Part shown: piece after piece, positions 37,239-46,186 of the stretch
Layout: every line of letters starts with the position of its first letter
Numbering within the stretch: the first letter of the stretch is position 1
From: Granulicella sp. S156
GTDB taxonomy: Bacteria; Acidobacteriota; Terriglobia; Terriglobales; Acidobacteriaceae
NCBI RefSeq assembly: GCF_009766105.1
Contig: NZ_LMUH01000026.1
Span: 422,721 to 486,720 of the forward strand
Reading direction: 5' to 3'
DNA length: 64,000 bases
Notes under the pieces: model-generated
The model's database searches: none
Seen by the model: only the letters and a program-made list of their open reading frames with translations
Told to the model about the DNA's origin: nothing
Translations under genes and position numbers: made by a program

Positions 37239-38030
37239 ATGAGGTCATCGACATTGAAATCGATTTTGTCGTCACGCCGAACTCGCATCATCGCAGCCAT
37301 GTCCATCGTCTGCGCCTCGCTTATCAGCGTCACGCACATCGTCCACGCTGACTCTCCAAAGACTGTCGCGGACTATACCGCTGATCCCGCCGCCATGCTC
37401 GAAGCGTATCGCCATGTCGAAGCCGCATCTGTCTCCGACGCCATCGAGCAGCTCCTCCACGAAAAGCACTATATGTCCCACCGGATGCAATCCATCTTCC
37501 CGACAAAGTTCGCCGGAACAGCTCTCACCGTGAAGCTGGTGAAGCAGGAAAACCACGATCCCGATGCGCTCTCGGGCATGCTCAAGGCGATCGACTCGGG
37601 TGGTTCCGGCTCGGTGTATGTCATGCAGGTTGAGGATGGCGCTGATATCGCAGGTATGGGAGGCCTTATGGGAACCGCGATGTTCTCACGGGGGTTTTCT
37701 GGAGCCGTCATCGACGGCGGCGTCCGTGATCTGCCACAGCTCAAGCGCATCGGCTTTCCCGTTTATGCCACTGGCGCCGTGCCATCGACGTCGGTTGGTC
37801 ACTATCGCTTTGGCGGCGTCAACATTCCTGTTGACTGCGATGGGGTCAAAGTCAATGCAAATGACATCATCGTTGCCGATCAAGACGGTGTCGTGGTTGT
37901 TCCCCGCGAGCACGCAGCCGAGGTCCTGGTCCGAGCAGAACAACTCGATAACAGCGAACACTCGATGTATCCGTTTATAGAGAAGTTCCATTCCATCACG
38001 GAGGCGGTGAAGCAGTTCGGCAGAATCTAG
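37239..38030 (+). CDS. RraA-like protein (4-hydroxy-4-methyl-2-oxoglutarate aldolase family) with N-terminal export signal
   Basis: A 263-residue protein. A basic N-region (RSSTLKSILSSRRTR) and hydrophobic stretch (IIAAMSIVCASLISVTHIVHA) look like a Sec signal peptide, unusual for this normally cytoplasmic fold. The RraA fold follows with HYMSHRMQSIFP, GAVIDGGVRDLPQL (the Arg-Asp pair used by HMG/CHA aldolases), PVYATGAVPSTS and DQDGVVVVPRE. Known members are either class II aldolases/oxaloacetate decarboxylases or regulators of RNase E; the conserved GGVRD and export favour an enzyme. It is first of five closely spaced genes that all carry export signals. Reaction and substrate are inferred only. 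Confidence 0.85.
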   Translation: MRSSTLKSILSSRRTRIIAAMSIVCASLISVTHIVHADSPKTVADYTADPAAMLEAYRHVEAASVSDAIEQLLHEKHYMSHRMQSIFPTKFAGTALTVKLVKQENHDPDALSGMLKAIDSGGSGSVYVMQVEDGADIAGMGGLMGTAMFSRGFSGAVIDGGVRDLPQLKRIGFPVYATGAVPSTSVGHYRFGGVNIPVDCDGVKVNANDIIVADQDGVVVVPREHAAEVLVRAEQLDNSEHSMYPFIEKFHSITEAVKQFGRI

Positions 38031-38117
38031 TTACTTGTTCACAGAGCATGTAACGCATTCGAATTCATCATTCGTTGTGTTGCGTATAGAGGAAAGCGTA
38101 GTCAGAGGGATTTACAG

Positions 38118-39398
38118 ATGTCTTCCATCGGGTCTCAGGGACTCTTTACACGCCGTCGTTTTCTCAGCTGGTCTCAGGCCGCCCTCGCAGCGCTTGGCTC
38201 AAAGCCGTTATTTGCATCCACCTCCGAACCTGTCGCTGCTGCGTATTCCGTTAGTTCTACCGACGACTATTACGCGAAGCTTGGCGTTGAGAAGATCATC
38301 AATGCCGCTGGAACATACACCTATCTCACGGCCGCGACTATGCCTCCGCAGGTGCTGCGGGCTGTCACTCAGGCTGCGCTCCACCCGGTTGTTCTTAAGG
38401 ATCTCCAGCGTGCCTCTGGCGAGTACATCGCGAAACGGCTCCGTTGTGAAGGTGCGCTAGTTACGTCTGGAGCTTCGGCTGCGCTTACTCTTGGCACCGC
38501 CGCTTGCATTGTCTCTGCAAACGGTATCGCTCCCAATCAGATTCCGGAGGCGGTAGGTGCGATGAAAAACGAGGTCATCGTGCAGAAGGCCCATCGTTAT
38601 GAGTACGACCACGCCATGCTTCTCTGTGGCGTGCGCATCGTCGAGGTCGTCACTCTCGACGATTACCGGCAAGCCTTCACTCCGAAGACGATCATGACCA
38701 ACTTTTTCAATGCGGCTGAGAGTGGTGAGATCGATCGTCAGACGTGGCTTGCAGTCGCCCACCAACACAATGTGCCCTGCCACATGGATGCTGCTGCCGA
38801 TATGCCTCCCATCGAAAATCTCTGGAAGTACACCGGCATGGGGTACGACCTAGTCAGCTTCTCTGGTGGTAAAGGAATCCGTGGGCCGCAAAACGCAGGA
38901 CTTCTCCTCGGCAAAAAACATCTTACTGACCTTGCTGCGCTCAATGACAGTCCTAACTCGGATGCCGTAGGCCGTGGCATGAAGGTCGCCAAGGAACAGA
39001 TCGTCGGCATGGTCGCAGCTGTTGACTGGCTCCTGGAACAGAGCGACGAGACCAATCAAGCCGAGTATATGCGCCGCACCAACACCATCATCCGTATGGT
39101 CAAAGACGTTCCCACTATGAAGATCGATATTTTCATGCCTGAGATCGCGAACCACGTCCCACATCTCATTCTTGCCTACGATCCCAAGGTCGTCGGCATC
39201 ACTCCAAAAGAGGTGCAGGAACGCCTCCGCAGCCAGCGTCCTCAGATCGAACTCAACCCGGCCACTGGATCGACTGGCCGCCTTGGCCCTCACTCCAACG
39301 AGAACACCATCGTCGTTGGCACATGGATGATGCAGCCTGGGGATGCGGAGGTCGTCGGTCGCCAGCTGCGCTCTGTACTTATGAATCCTCATTCTTGA
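38118..39398 (+). CDS. SelA-like PLP-dependent enzyme, Tat-exported (copy 1)
   Basis: A 426-residue protein with the Tat motif FTRRRFLSWSQAALAALG. The fold type I PLP domain resembles the SelA-related enzymes that include D-glucosaminate-6-phosphate ammonia-lyase (DgaE). Visible motifs are INAAGTYTYLT, ALVTSGASAALTLGTAA (phosphate cup), HMDAAADMPP (Asp stacking on the cofactor ring) and SFSGGKGIRGPQNAG with the Schiff-base Lys252. Such enzymes eliminate ammonia from 2-amino acids to give 2-keto products. Export of a PLP enzyme is rare and requires folding with cofactor before Tat transport. A RidA homologue follows after 55 bp and a second SelA-like gene after that. Confidence 0.87.
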   Translation: MSSIGSQGLFTRRRFLSWSQAALAALGSKPLFASTSEPVAAAYSVSSTDDYYAKLGVEKIINAAGTYTYLTAATMPPQVLRAVTQAALHPVVLKDLQRASGEYIAKRLRCEGALVTSGASAALTLGTAACIVSANGIAPNQIPEAVGAMKNEVIVQKAHRYEYDHAMLLCGVRIVEVVTLDDYRQAFTPKTIMTNFFNAAESGEIDRQTWLAVAHQHNVPCHMDAAADMPPIENLWKYTGMGYDLVSFSGGKGIRGPQNAGLLLGKKHLTDLAALNDSPNSDAVGRGMKVAKEQIVGMVAAVDWLLEQSDETNQAEYMRRTNTIIRMVKDVPTMKIDIFMPEIANHVPHLILAYDPKVVGITPKEVQERLRSQRPQIELNPATGSTGRLGPHSNENTIVVGTWMMQPGDAEVVGRQLRSVLMNPHS

Positions 39399-39453
39399 GC
39401 ATAGACAGCGACCTTTGCTCACATCACACGCAAACCACAAAAGGAGTTTATTT

Positions 39454-39939
39454 ATGCAAAAACAGTCCAGAAGAAACCTTCTTAAGAATGCAGCCACGGC
39501 AGCCGTCGCAGTTACTGGCGGAGCCGTGCTCTTCAACTCCGCAGAGGCCCAGACTTCAGGCAAGCTGGAGAAGAAGTCCTATCCGATCAAGACAAATGCT
39601 GATAATACTGCGGCAGCGCCACCACTTTTCTCCAGTGCTGTCTCCTATGGCAACCTACTTTTTCTCGCTGGTGTGGGCGCGCATTTCAAAGGGACGATCG
39701 AAGAACACACCAAGCACGTCCTCGACGAGCTCGAGCAGAATCTTATTGGCGCGGGCTCCTCGATGGAGAAGGTGCTGAAGGTCAACGTCTATCTGAACGA
39801 CATCAATGACTGGGCGAAGATGAACACCGTCTATGCCGGTCGCTGGGGCAAGGTGCCGCCAGTACGCACCACCATTGCACCCGCTGGCGGCATTCCGGGT
39901 AACTCACTCGTTGAGATTGACCTGATCGCCTATATCTAG
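39454..39939 (+). CDS. RidA-family protein (enamine/imine deaminase), Tat-exported
   Basis: A 161-residue protein from ATG 39454 with AAGGAG 7 nt upstream. The N-terminus QSRRNLLKNAATAAVAVTG is a Tat signal, absent from ordinary RidA. The mature part is a complete Rid/YjgF domain: LFLAGVGAH, HVLDELEQNLIGAGSS, VLKVNVYLND, the conserved Arg in VPPVRTTIA and the terminal VEIDLIAYI. RidA hydrolyses the reactive 2-aminoacrylate-type enamines that PLP ammonia-lyases release. Its place between two exported SelA-like PLP enzymes makes the same job in the periplasm likely. Confidence 0.88.
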   Translation: MQKQSRRNLLKNAATAAVAVTGGAVLFNSAEAQTSGKLEKKSYPIKTNADNTAAAPPLFSSAVSYGNLLFLAGVGAHFKGTIEEHTKHVLDELEQNLIGAGSSMEKVLKVNVYLNDINDWAKMNTVYAGRWGKVPPVRTTIAPAGGIPGNSLVEIDLIAYI

Positions 39940-40005
39940 CCTGACGTATCTAGTGGCGCATTTCGGTAACGGGTACTCACCCTAAGAAAAGGAAAAGACG
40001 AGACT

Positions 40006-41634
40006 ATGTCCCTCTTTCGCAAAACGCGCTGGTCGCGGCGGGAAGTTCTCAAGCAGTCCGGCATGATCTCTGCCATCGGAGCTGCTACCGCGATCTCACC
40101 GCTGGCCGCTAGTGCTGTTGCACTTGCCGGTCCGCAGTCCTCGTCTCTCACCCAGCACCCGCTACCGGCGCGCCAAGGTTCGGACACCGACAACCTCTTT
40201 ACCCGCATAGGTGTTCGGCCCATTATCAATGCGCATGGAACCTTCACCATCATCAGTGGTTCGCGTTCGCTGCCACAGGTGAAGCAGGCTATGTTCGAGG
40301 CCTCCCACTACTTCGTCCATCTCGACGAGCTGATGGACGCCGTAGGCAAGGAGTTTGGCCAGCTTACAGGCGCAGAGTGGGGAATTGCCACGACGGGATG
40401 TGAGGCCGCAATCGCGCTTGCAACGATTGCCTGCATTGCTGGGACCAATGTTGAGAAGTCGCAGGCTCTTCCGTATATCAAGGCAAAGGATCAGGTGATT
40501 GTTCCAAAGCACTCACGCAATCCCTATGACTTTGGGATTCGTATGACCGGCGCAGAGATCGTTGAAGTGGAGTCCGAGGAAGAGCTGCGCAAGAAGCTCT
40601 CCAGCCGCACTGCGATGATTTACATCCTTTCGGCTCCGGCAGCGGAGAGTGGCCCGCTCGGCATACCGAACATATGCCGCATTGCAAAAGAGGCTGGTAT
40701 CCCCGTCTTTGTCGATGCGGCAGCCGAAGAACCATTGGTCCCCAATATCCATATCCAACACGGGGCCACGTTGGTTGGATATTCCGGCGGAAAATGTTTG
40801 CGTGGGCCGCAGTCGTCGGGAATGCTCATCGGCGATAAGAGTTTGTGCCGTGCGGCATACTTTCAGGCGGCGCCTCACCATAACTATGGGCGAGCCTTCA
40901 AGTGCAGCAAAGAAGAGATTATGGGACTGCTGGCCGCTGTGCGGCAATGGTACAAGCGCGACCACGCTGCCGAACAGCGCGAGTGGCTTGCCTGGCTGCA
41001 GCATATTGAAAGCCAGGTAAAGGGCCTACCCTCGGTTACTACCGAATACCTGCAGCCTGAGGATCTTTCCAATCGGGCACCGCGTCTTCGCATTCACTGG
41101 GATGCGAATCAATTGCATATTACCGGCACCGAACTGCTTGCCAGGCTAGATGCTGGAACGCCGCGCATTCTGCTGGATGGCGGCTCAGGAACGAGACCGG
41201 ATCACATGGCTAGTTCTGTCACGATCATGCCGTACATGATGGGGCCGGGTGAGGATCGTATCGTTGCCGACGCTATCTTCACAGCTCTCACGAAACCAGG
41301 CCACTATGACAATCCGGTAATCCCTACAGGCTCCCCTGCGGAAGTACAGGGCACGTGGGCCGTTGTCATTCAATACGCACGCGGTGTAGGCGAACAGCGC
41401 CTCACGTTGAAGCAGAGTGGCAATGAACTCAGCGGCACACAAAACGGCGAGCTCTACAAAGCCTCCCTGAAGGGCTCTATCCATGCTGACAAGATCGAAC
41501 TCGTCAGCGATATGGCCGTTAGCGGAAATTCGGTTGCATGGAATTTCCAGGGGGATGTCACTGGAAGCCATATGGGCGGCGTTGTGCAACTTGGTGAGTT
41601 TGGAAGCGCTACGTGGAAGGCAACACGAACCTAG
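40006..41634 (+). CDS. SelA-like PLP-dependent enzyme, Tat-exported (copy 2), with C-terminal beta domain
   Basis: A 542-residue protein with Tat motif WSRREVLKQSGM. The PLP domain parallels copy 1: INAHGTFTIISGS, EWGIATTGCEAAIALATIA, VFVDAAAEEPLVP and VGYSGGKCLRGPQSSG with Lys263. The two copies are clearly diverged. From about residue 440 an extra ~95-residue beta-rich domain is added (GTWAVVIQYARG, RLTLKQSGNELSGTQNG, FQGDVTGSHMGGVV, ending ATWKATRT), of a kind often appended to secreted enzymes in Acidobacteria. It may bind ligand or stabilise the protein. It is separated from the RidA gene by 66 bp and from the amidohydrolase by 54 bp, so one operon is likely. Confidence 0.85.
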   Translation: MSLFRKTRWSRREVLKQSGMISAIGAATAISPLAASAVALAGPQSSSLTQHPLPARQGSDTDNLFTRIGVRPIINAHGTFTIISGSRSLPQVKQAMFEASHYFVHLDELMDAVGKEFGQLTGAEWGIATTGCEAAIALATIACIAGTNVEKSQALPYIKAKDQVIVPKHSRNPYDFGIRMTGAEIVEVESEEELRKKLSSRTAMIYILSAPAAESGPLGIPNICRIAKEAGIPVFVDAAAEEPLVPNIHIQHGATLVGYSGGKCLRGPQSSGMLIGDKSLCRAAYFQAAPHHNYGRAFKCSKEEIMGLLAAVRQWYKRDHAAEQREWLAWLQHIESQVKGLPSVTTEYLQPEDLSNRAPRLRIHWDANQLHITGTELLARLDAGTPRILLDGGSGTRPDHMASSVTIMPYMMGPGEDRIVADAIFTALTKPGHYDNPVIPTGSPAEVQGTWAVVIQYARGVGEQRLTLKQSGNELSGTQNGELYKASLKGSIHADKIELVSDMAVSGNSVAWNFQGDVTGSHMGGVVQLGEFGSATWKATRT

Positions 41635-41688
41635 TTAGTCGAACTTTGCTGAATCAATCGCGTTGTCAGCCCAACCTTTGAGGGACCT

Positions 41689-43029
41689 ATGATTCACGTA
41701 TCGCGTAGAAGTATCGCCTCTCGCTGCATGCTTGTCTGCTTTGCAGCTTTAGCCTTCACGGGGTTACATGCAGTTGCCAGCCCGTTGCCTTCCTATGACT
41801 TGTTACTAAAAGGGGGGCACATTATCGATGATAAGAATCATATTGATGAGGTGATGGACGTCGCCATCAAGGATGGAAAGATCGCGCGCGTCGCCCCCCA
41901 TATTCCGCGCACAGACGCCCTAAAATCGATTGATTTGCATGGCCTCTATGTAACTCCGGGGCTTATCGATATCCACGTCCACGTCTATGCGGGAACTGGT
42001 GAGCGTGGCTCCTATGCGGGTGACAATAGCGTGCCCCCTGACGGCTTTACGTTTCGCGTAGGCGTTACAACGGTTGTCGATGCGGGTTGTTCTGGGTGGC
42101 GCAACTTTGAGGATTTCAAGCAGAGGATCATCGACAGATCGAAGACGCGTGTCTTCGCAATGCTGAATATTGTTGGTTCCGGCATGCGTGGTCCCCTGTA
42201 TGAACAGAACACCGCAGATATGGATGGCGAAGCCACTGCCGCAATGGCACTCAAATATCCCCAAACAATTGTGGGCATCAAGACAGCACACTTCGAGGGG
42301 CTTGAATGGACGCCGGTAGAGCAGGCGGTCATTGCAGGTACTTTGGCGAATATCCCGGTAATGGTGGACTTTGGTAGAGACCAACCCACTCGCCCGATTT
42401 ATGACTTGATGACGAAGAAGCTTCGTCCCGGCGATATCTATACCCACATGTATTCGGGGCTACGTCACGAGCAGGACCCGACCACGTTGGGTCCCAGCGC
42501 GGCACTCATTGAAGGGCGCAAGCGGGGAATTTACTTCGATGTCGGACAGGGCGGAGGAAGTTTCAAGTGGTCGCTCGCGATACCGATGATCAAGGATGGA
42601 TTTATTCCCGACTCAATCTCTACCGACCTTCACATTACTAGTATGAATGGGGCGATGAAGGACGAGCTCAATGTCGCCGACAAGATTCTGGCTGTTGGCG
42701 TTCCATTGAACCAGGTTGTTGCGGAGATGACATCTCATCCCGCACACGAGATTAAGCATGAGGAACTGGGTAATTTGTCAGTGGGCTCTATCGCCGATAT
42801 CGCCGTACTACGTCTGGAAAACGGGAACTTTGGCTTTACCGATATGGTCAACTCCCGTTTGCACGGAAAGCAAAAGCTGCTGTGTGAGTTGACGATCAAG
42901 GACGGAAAGATCGTCTACGACCTGAACGGAATCAGCGCCGACCTCTGGAATGCCGCGCCGGATCCTAATGCTAAGGAAGCGTCGCGCTGGACAACCCTGG
43001 CTCCGCGCCCAGGCGTCGAGGCCCACTAA
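41689..43029 (+). CDS. Amidohydrolase/deacetylase-family metallohydrolase, secreted (EF_0837-like)
   Basis: A 446-residue protein with a signal peptide (CMLVCFAALAFTGLHAVAS). The amidohydrolase fold shows the metal motif DIHVHV (His96, His98), a possible carboxylated Lys198 in GIKTAHFEG, a metal His in THMYSG, STDLHIT with the catalytic-Asp region, and a C-terminal beta-sandwich (VGSIADIAVL). It resembles the EF_0837/AHA_3915 group of amidohydrolases whose genes neighbour SelA-like PLP enzymes in other bacteria. Here the same pairing occurs with export signals. It would remove an acyl group or open a ring before the PLP enzyme acts. It is the last gene of the five-gene cluster and is followed by a bidirectional hairpin. 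Confidence 0.87.
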   Translation: MIHVSRRSIASRCMLVCFAALAFTGLHAVASPLPSYDLLLKGGHIIDDKNHIDEVMDVAIKDGKIARVAPHIPRTDALKSIDLHGLYVTPGLIDIHVHVYAGTGERGSYAGDNSVPPDGFTFRVGVTTVVDAGCSGWRNFEDFKQRIIDRSKTRVFAMLNIVGSGMRGPLYEQNTADMDGEATAAMALKYPQTIVGIKTAHFEGLEWTPVEQAVIAGTLANIPVMVDFGRDQPTRPIYDLMTKKLRPGDIYTHMYSGLRHEQDPTTLGPSAALIEGRKRGIYFDVGQGGGSFKWSLAIPMIKDGFIPDSISTDLHITSMNGAMKDELNVADKILAVGVPLNQVVAEMTSHPAHEIKHEELGNLSVGSIADIAVLRLENGNFGFTDMVNSRLHGKQKLLCELTIKDGKIVYDLNGISADLWNAAPDPNAKEASRWTTLAPRPGVEAH

Positions 43030-43043
43030 TAGGTGGAAAGGCA

Positions 43044-43079
43044 GAAGCGGGAGTCAGAAAAGTGACGCCCGCTTCGTTT
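43044..43079. terminator. Bidirectional hairpin between convergent genes
   Basis: GAAGCGGG-a-GTCA / TGAC-g-CCCGCTTC forms a 12-bp stem with one A/G mismatch around a GAAAAG loop, followed by GTTTC on the plus strand. It lies between the stops of the amidohydrolase (plus) and GH95 (minus) and can serve both transcripts. Confidence 0.7.
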
Positions 43080-43099
43080 CCGCTAAGCACGTTTCGATT

Positions 43100-45403
43100 T
43101 CACTGATTCAACTTCGGTTGGAGGTCTGCCCCCAGAAACAAGTGCCCACTTGGAGGGATGACAGCTTCGATTGTTTTCTGGCCGTATTTCACTCTTACCC
43201 TCTCATCTTTCTTCCCCTTGATCAGGGCAGAGGATAGCTGTCCGTTACGCCAGTTCATGTCGACGGTGTAATCTCCTCTCGCTCTCAATCCGCTGATGCT
43301 GCCCGTGGCCCAGGATTGAGGGAGTGCAGGCAGCAGCTCGATGGTGCCCGTCTGGCTTTGTAGGAGCATCTCGGCAATTCCTGCAGTGACTCCAAAGTTG
43401 CCGTCGAGTTGTACCGGTGGATGATCGCCAAAGAGATTCGGGGTAGTGTTCCGGTCCTGAAGCAATTGCTGAATCTGATGATGTGCCGATTCGCCATCTT
43501 TGAGTCGTGCCCAGAGCGCTGTTCGCCAGGCAAAGGACCACTCACGCACGTCGCCTGTGTCTCCACGAGCGATCAGTGAGGTCCGCGCGGCTGCCGCTAG
43601 CTCCGGGGTTGTTTCCGGGCCAAACTCGCGGCCAGGATAGAGCCCGAACAACTGCGAGGTATGACGGTGGTGATCGTTGGGCGTGTCGAGGATTGGATCG
43701 TGCAATTCCGTTCGCCATTCGAGCATCTGTCCCCAGCTGCCGATGCCGGGAAGCGCGAGCTTGTCGCGAAGACCCGCGATGTGCGCCCGATAGTCCGCAT
43801 CCAGCTGAAGTCCGTCGGCTGCGTCTATATAGTTGGTGAACAGATCCCAAACGATCTCCTGCGAGTAGCTGACTCCGTCCTGTTCGGGTCCGTGCTCAGG
43901 AGACCAGCTATTAGGAACAACAAGCTGTCCGTTCGGAAGCTTTTTGAGGTGATCTTCCCAGAACTCTGCTGTCTCCTTGAGGATGGGGTAAGCCACATCT
44001 TGCAGATACTGTTTGTCCTGGCCAAAGGCATAGTGTTCCCAGAATAGCTGTCCGTACCAGGCATTCGCTGTGCGGTCCCACTTCCAGCCCATGCCCCCCA
44101 TGATGTTGTGCGAGGTGCGAATGGCAAACCCTCTCGGACTCTTCATGCCCGAGGGCGTAGCGAGGTCAGAGGCGTCCTGTGTGGCAATCTTCCAGGCTGG
44201 TATCTGGCTTTCGACGAGATTGAAGAAAGGGACCGCGCACTCAGCAAGATTGGCAACTTCTGCCGGCCAATAGTTCATCTCGACGTTGATGTTGGAGTGG
44301 TAGTCGCTATGCCAGGCCGGTGTATTCGAGTCGTTCCAGAGGCCCTGCAGGTTGGCGGGCAGGCCCCCAGGCCGCGAGCTCGAGATGAGAAGGTAGCGTC
44401 CATACTGAAAGAGCAGAGCTTCGAGTTCAGGGTCCGCATGGAGCGCGGCCTCACGTTTGCGGAGATCCGTAGGAAGCGCGCGCTGTATCGGGCGTGATTG
44501 TCCCAGATCGAGCGAAACGCGACCAAACAATCTCTCGTAATCGGCGATGTGCTCTGCTTTGAGAGCCTCATAGCTTTTGGTGGAGGCCGCGCGGAGTTGA
44601 TTCAGAATGTGCTGGTGCGGATCCGGACCTCGATATCCCTTCGAGAAGTCTTCTGCGTAATCGGTTCCGGCATCGATCAATATCGTAATGCTGGAGCAAT
44701 TCTTGAAACTGATCGTGCCGTCGGAGGCGTGGATATCGCCGCCATGGTGGAGTACTTGTACCCTCGACTCATATTTGAGTTTGTTGACCAATTGGCCGGA
44801 TGCCTGAAGCGTGTTTGCGGTGCTGAGCGTTGCGGCTTGATGGGCATCCTCAAGAGAGAGTATTCCCGTATAGCTGCCGGGACGACTAGCCGTGAGTTGA
44901 ATGGCTATAACCCCTGCAGCATGGCTGGCAAAGATTTCGCGGGTATAGGTTACGTCGCCAACCGTATAGCGAATGTGCGACAGGGCGTGGCCTATGTCCA
45001 GATCACGAGAGTAGCTGGTTACGTTTTGGTGTCCGTCGAGCTTCAGGTGCAACGTCGCAAGCACCTGGTAGTCGCCCATAGTCGCGTCATCCCCAGAAGG
45101 GTTGTTGCCACCTGTCCATAGGCTGTCCTCGTTCAATACCAACTTCTCATCGCTCGGGTCGCCGAAGATGAGCGCTCCAAGATGAGCATTGCCGACGGGG
45201 AGCGCCTCGTTCATGGCGTTGTGTGCGGGCGCCGTGTACCAGAGAGTAAGCGCGCTGTGACTAGTTGGCTCTGCTAGCTCTGGCTCGGCTGCAAAGCCGG
45301 GACGTACGCTGAGAAGTAGCAGGGCACCGAGTATCAGCTTCTCGAGATGAAAAGATGGAAGCCGTACAAGATGGAAATCGGTGTTGTTCTCTTCGGTGCG
45401 CAT
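43100..45403 (-). CDS. GH95 family alpha-L-fucosidase-like glycoside hydrolase, secreted
   Basis: About 767 residues from ATG 45403, preferred because AAGGA lies 5 nt upstream; in-frame ATGs at 45427 and 45421 are possible. A signal peptide (LEKLILGALLLLSVRPGFAA) is followed by the GH95 N-terminal beta domain (LWYTAPAHNAMNEALPVGN, GNAHLGALIFG, NEDSLWTGG), the alpha-barrel with GLWNDSNTPAWHSDYHSNIN and VEMNYWPAE (Asn residues that activate water in this family), PNSWSPEHGP with the likely acid Glu, and C-terminal beta strands. GH95 enzymes cleave alpha-1,2-L-fucosides or alpha-L-galactosides by inversion. It is convergent with the amidohydrolase gene. Confidence 0.92.
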   Translation of the reverse strand: MRTEENNTDFHLVRLPSFHLEKLILGALLLLSVRPGFAAEPELAEPTSHSALTLWYTAPAHNAMNEALPVGNAHLGALIFGDPSDEKLVLNEDSLWTGGNNPSGDDATMGDYQVLATLHLKLDGHQNVTSYSRDLDIGHALSHIRYTVGDVTYTREIFASHAAGVIAIQLTASRPGSYTGILSLEDAHQAATLSTANTLQASGQLVNKLKYESRVQVLHHGGDIHASDGTISFKNCSSITILIDAGTDYAEDFSKGYRGPDPHQHILNQLRAASTKSYEALKAEHIADYERLFGRVSLDLGQSRPIQRALPTDLRKREAALHADPELEALLFQYGRYLLISSSRPGGLPANLQGLWNDSNTPAWHSDYHSNINVEMNYWPAEVANLAECAVPFFNLVESQIPAWKIATQDASDLATPSGMKSPRGFAIRTSHNIMGGMGWKWDRTANAWYGQLFWEHYAFGQDKQYLQDVAYPILKETAEFWEDHLKKLPNGQLVVPNSWSPEHGPEQDGVSYSQEIVWDLFTNYIDAADGLQLDADYRAHIAGLRDKLALPGIGSWGQMLEWRTELHDPILDTPNDHHRHTSQLFGLYPGREFGPETTPELAAAARTSLIARGDTGDVREWSFAWRTALWARLKDGESAHHQIQQLLQDRNTTPNLFGDHPPVQLDGNFGVTAGIAEMLLQSQTGTIELLPALPQSWATGSISGLRARGDYTVDMNWRNGQLSSALIKGKKDERVRVKYGQKTIEAVIPPSGHLFLGADLQPKLNQ

Positions 45404-45480
45404 ACCTATCCTTGGTTTCATTTTCATATCGTCGACTAGGGCTTGGCCTCTTCTACTATGACTCGAATATAGAAACCACG

Positions 45481-46155
45481 CTATACATCCAGGCGAATCC
45501 TAATCGTGCCGTCGTCGGATGGAGCGGCCGTGACGTGCTCGAGAGATGGAACGATCCAATCTGCATCTGTGAGCTCAACTGCACTATGTGACGACAAAAC
45601 CGCGAGGACTCTGCACCCCGCGGCTTTGCCTGCCTTGATCCCAGCTGGAGCATCTTCAATGACCAGGCATTCTGATGGCTTGAACCCCAGAACTCTGGCT
45701 CCCATCTCATACGGTTCTGGATGTGGTTTTCCGTTAGTTACATCGTCCGCAGAGATGAAGCTTTGTGGCATCGAAATCCCTGCGGACATAAGCCTGTTCC
45801 TCATCAAGGATTCCGGAGCAGAGGTAACAATGGTCCATACGTTTTCTGGAAGAGATGCAATGAGTGGCTTAGCACCCGGTAAAATGACAGCCCCGCTTTG
45901 ATCTTCGGCGTCGAAGTCCTCCAGGCGCCTGAGTTCAATCATCGGATCCAGATCGGGTCGCAGTGCACGAAGGGTATCGACAGCGCGCCTACCGTGTGTG
46001 GACTGAATGGAGAAGGTTCCATCCATGCCATGAAAACGTGCCCAGCGCAGCCAGCACCTCTCATCTGCATCCGTTGAGTTGATGAGTACTCCATCCATAT
46101 CGAAGAGCACGCCGCGTACAGACACGGTCACGGATGCCAGAAGCGTTCTCGCCAT
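45481..46155 (-). CDS. HAD-superfamily sugar-phosphatase/phosphoglucomutase-like protein
   Basis: A 224-residue protein from ATG 46155; a longer open frame reaching 46350 overlaps the upstream PhyH gene and is not used. HAD motif I FDMDGVLINS gives Asp19 and Asp21, motif II is VTSAPES, motif III Lys is in NGKPHPEPY, and motif IV is VIEDAPAGI. A helical cap lies between motifs I and II, as in beta-phosphoglucomutase and 2-deoxyglucose-6-phosphatase relatives. Probable role is dephosphorylation of a sugar phosphate. It follows the PhyH gene by 31 bp and is likely co-transcribed with it. Confidence 0.87.
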   Translation of the reverse strand: MARTLLASVTVSVRGVLFDMDGVLINSTDADERCWLRWARFHGMDGTFSIQSTHGRRAVDTLRALRPDLDPMIELRRLEDFDAEDQSGAVILPGAKPLIASLPENVWTIVTSAPESLMRNRLMSAGISMPQSFISADDVTNGKPHPEPYEMGARVLGFKPSECLVIEDAPAGIKAGKAAGCRVLAVLSSHSAVELTDADWIVPSLEHVTAAPSDDGTIRIRLDV

Positions 46156-46186
46156 GCTTCTTATTGTCCCATCTCCCGCGTGCACG

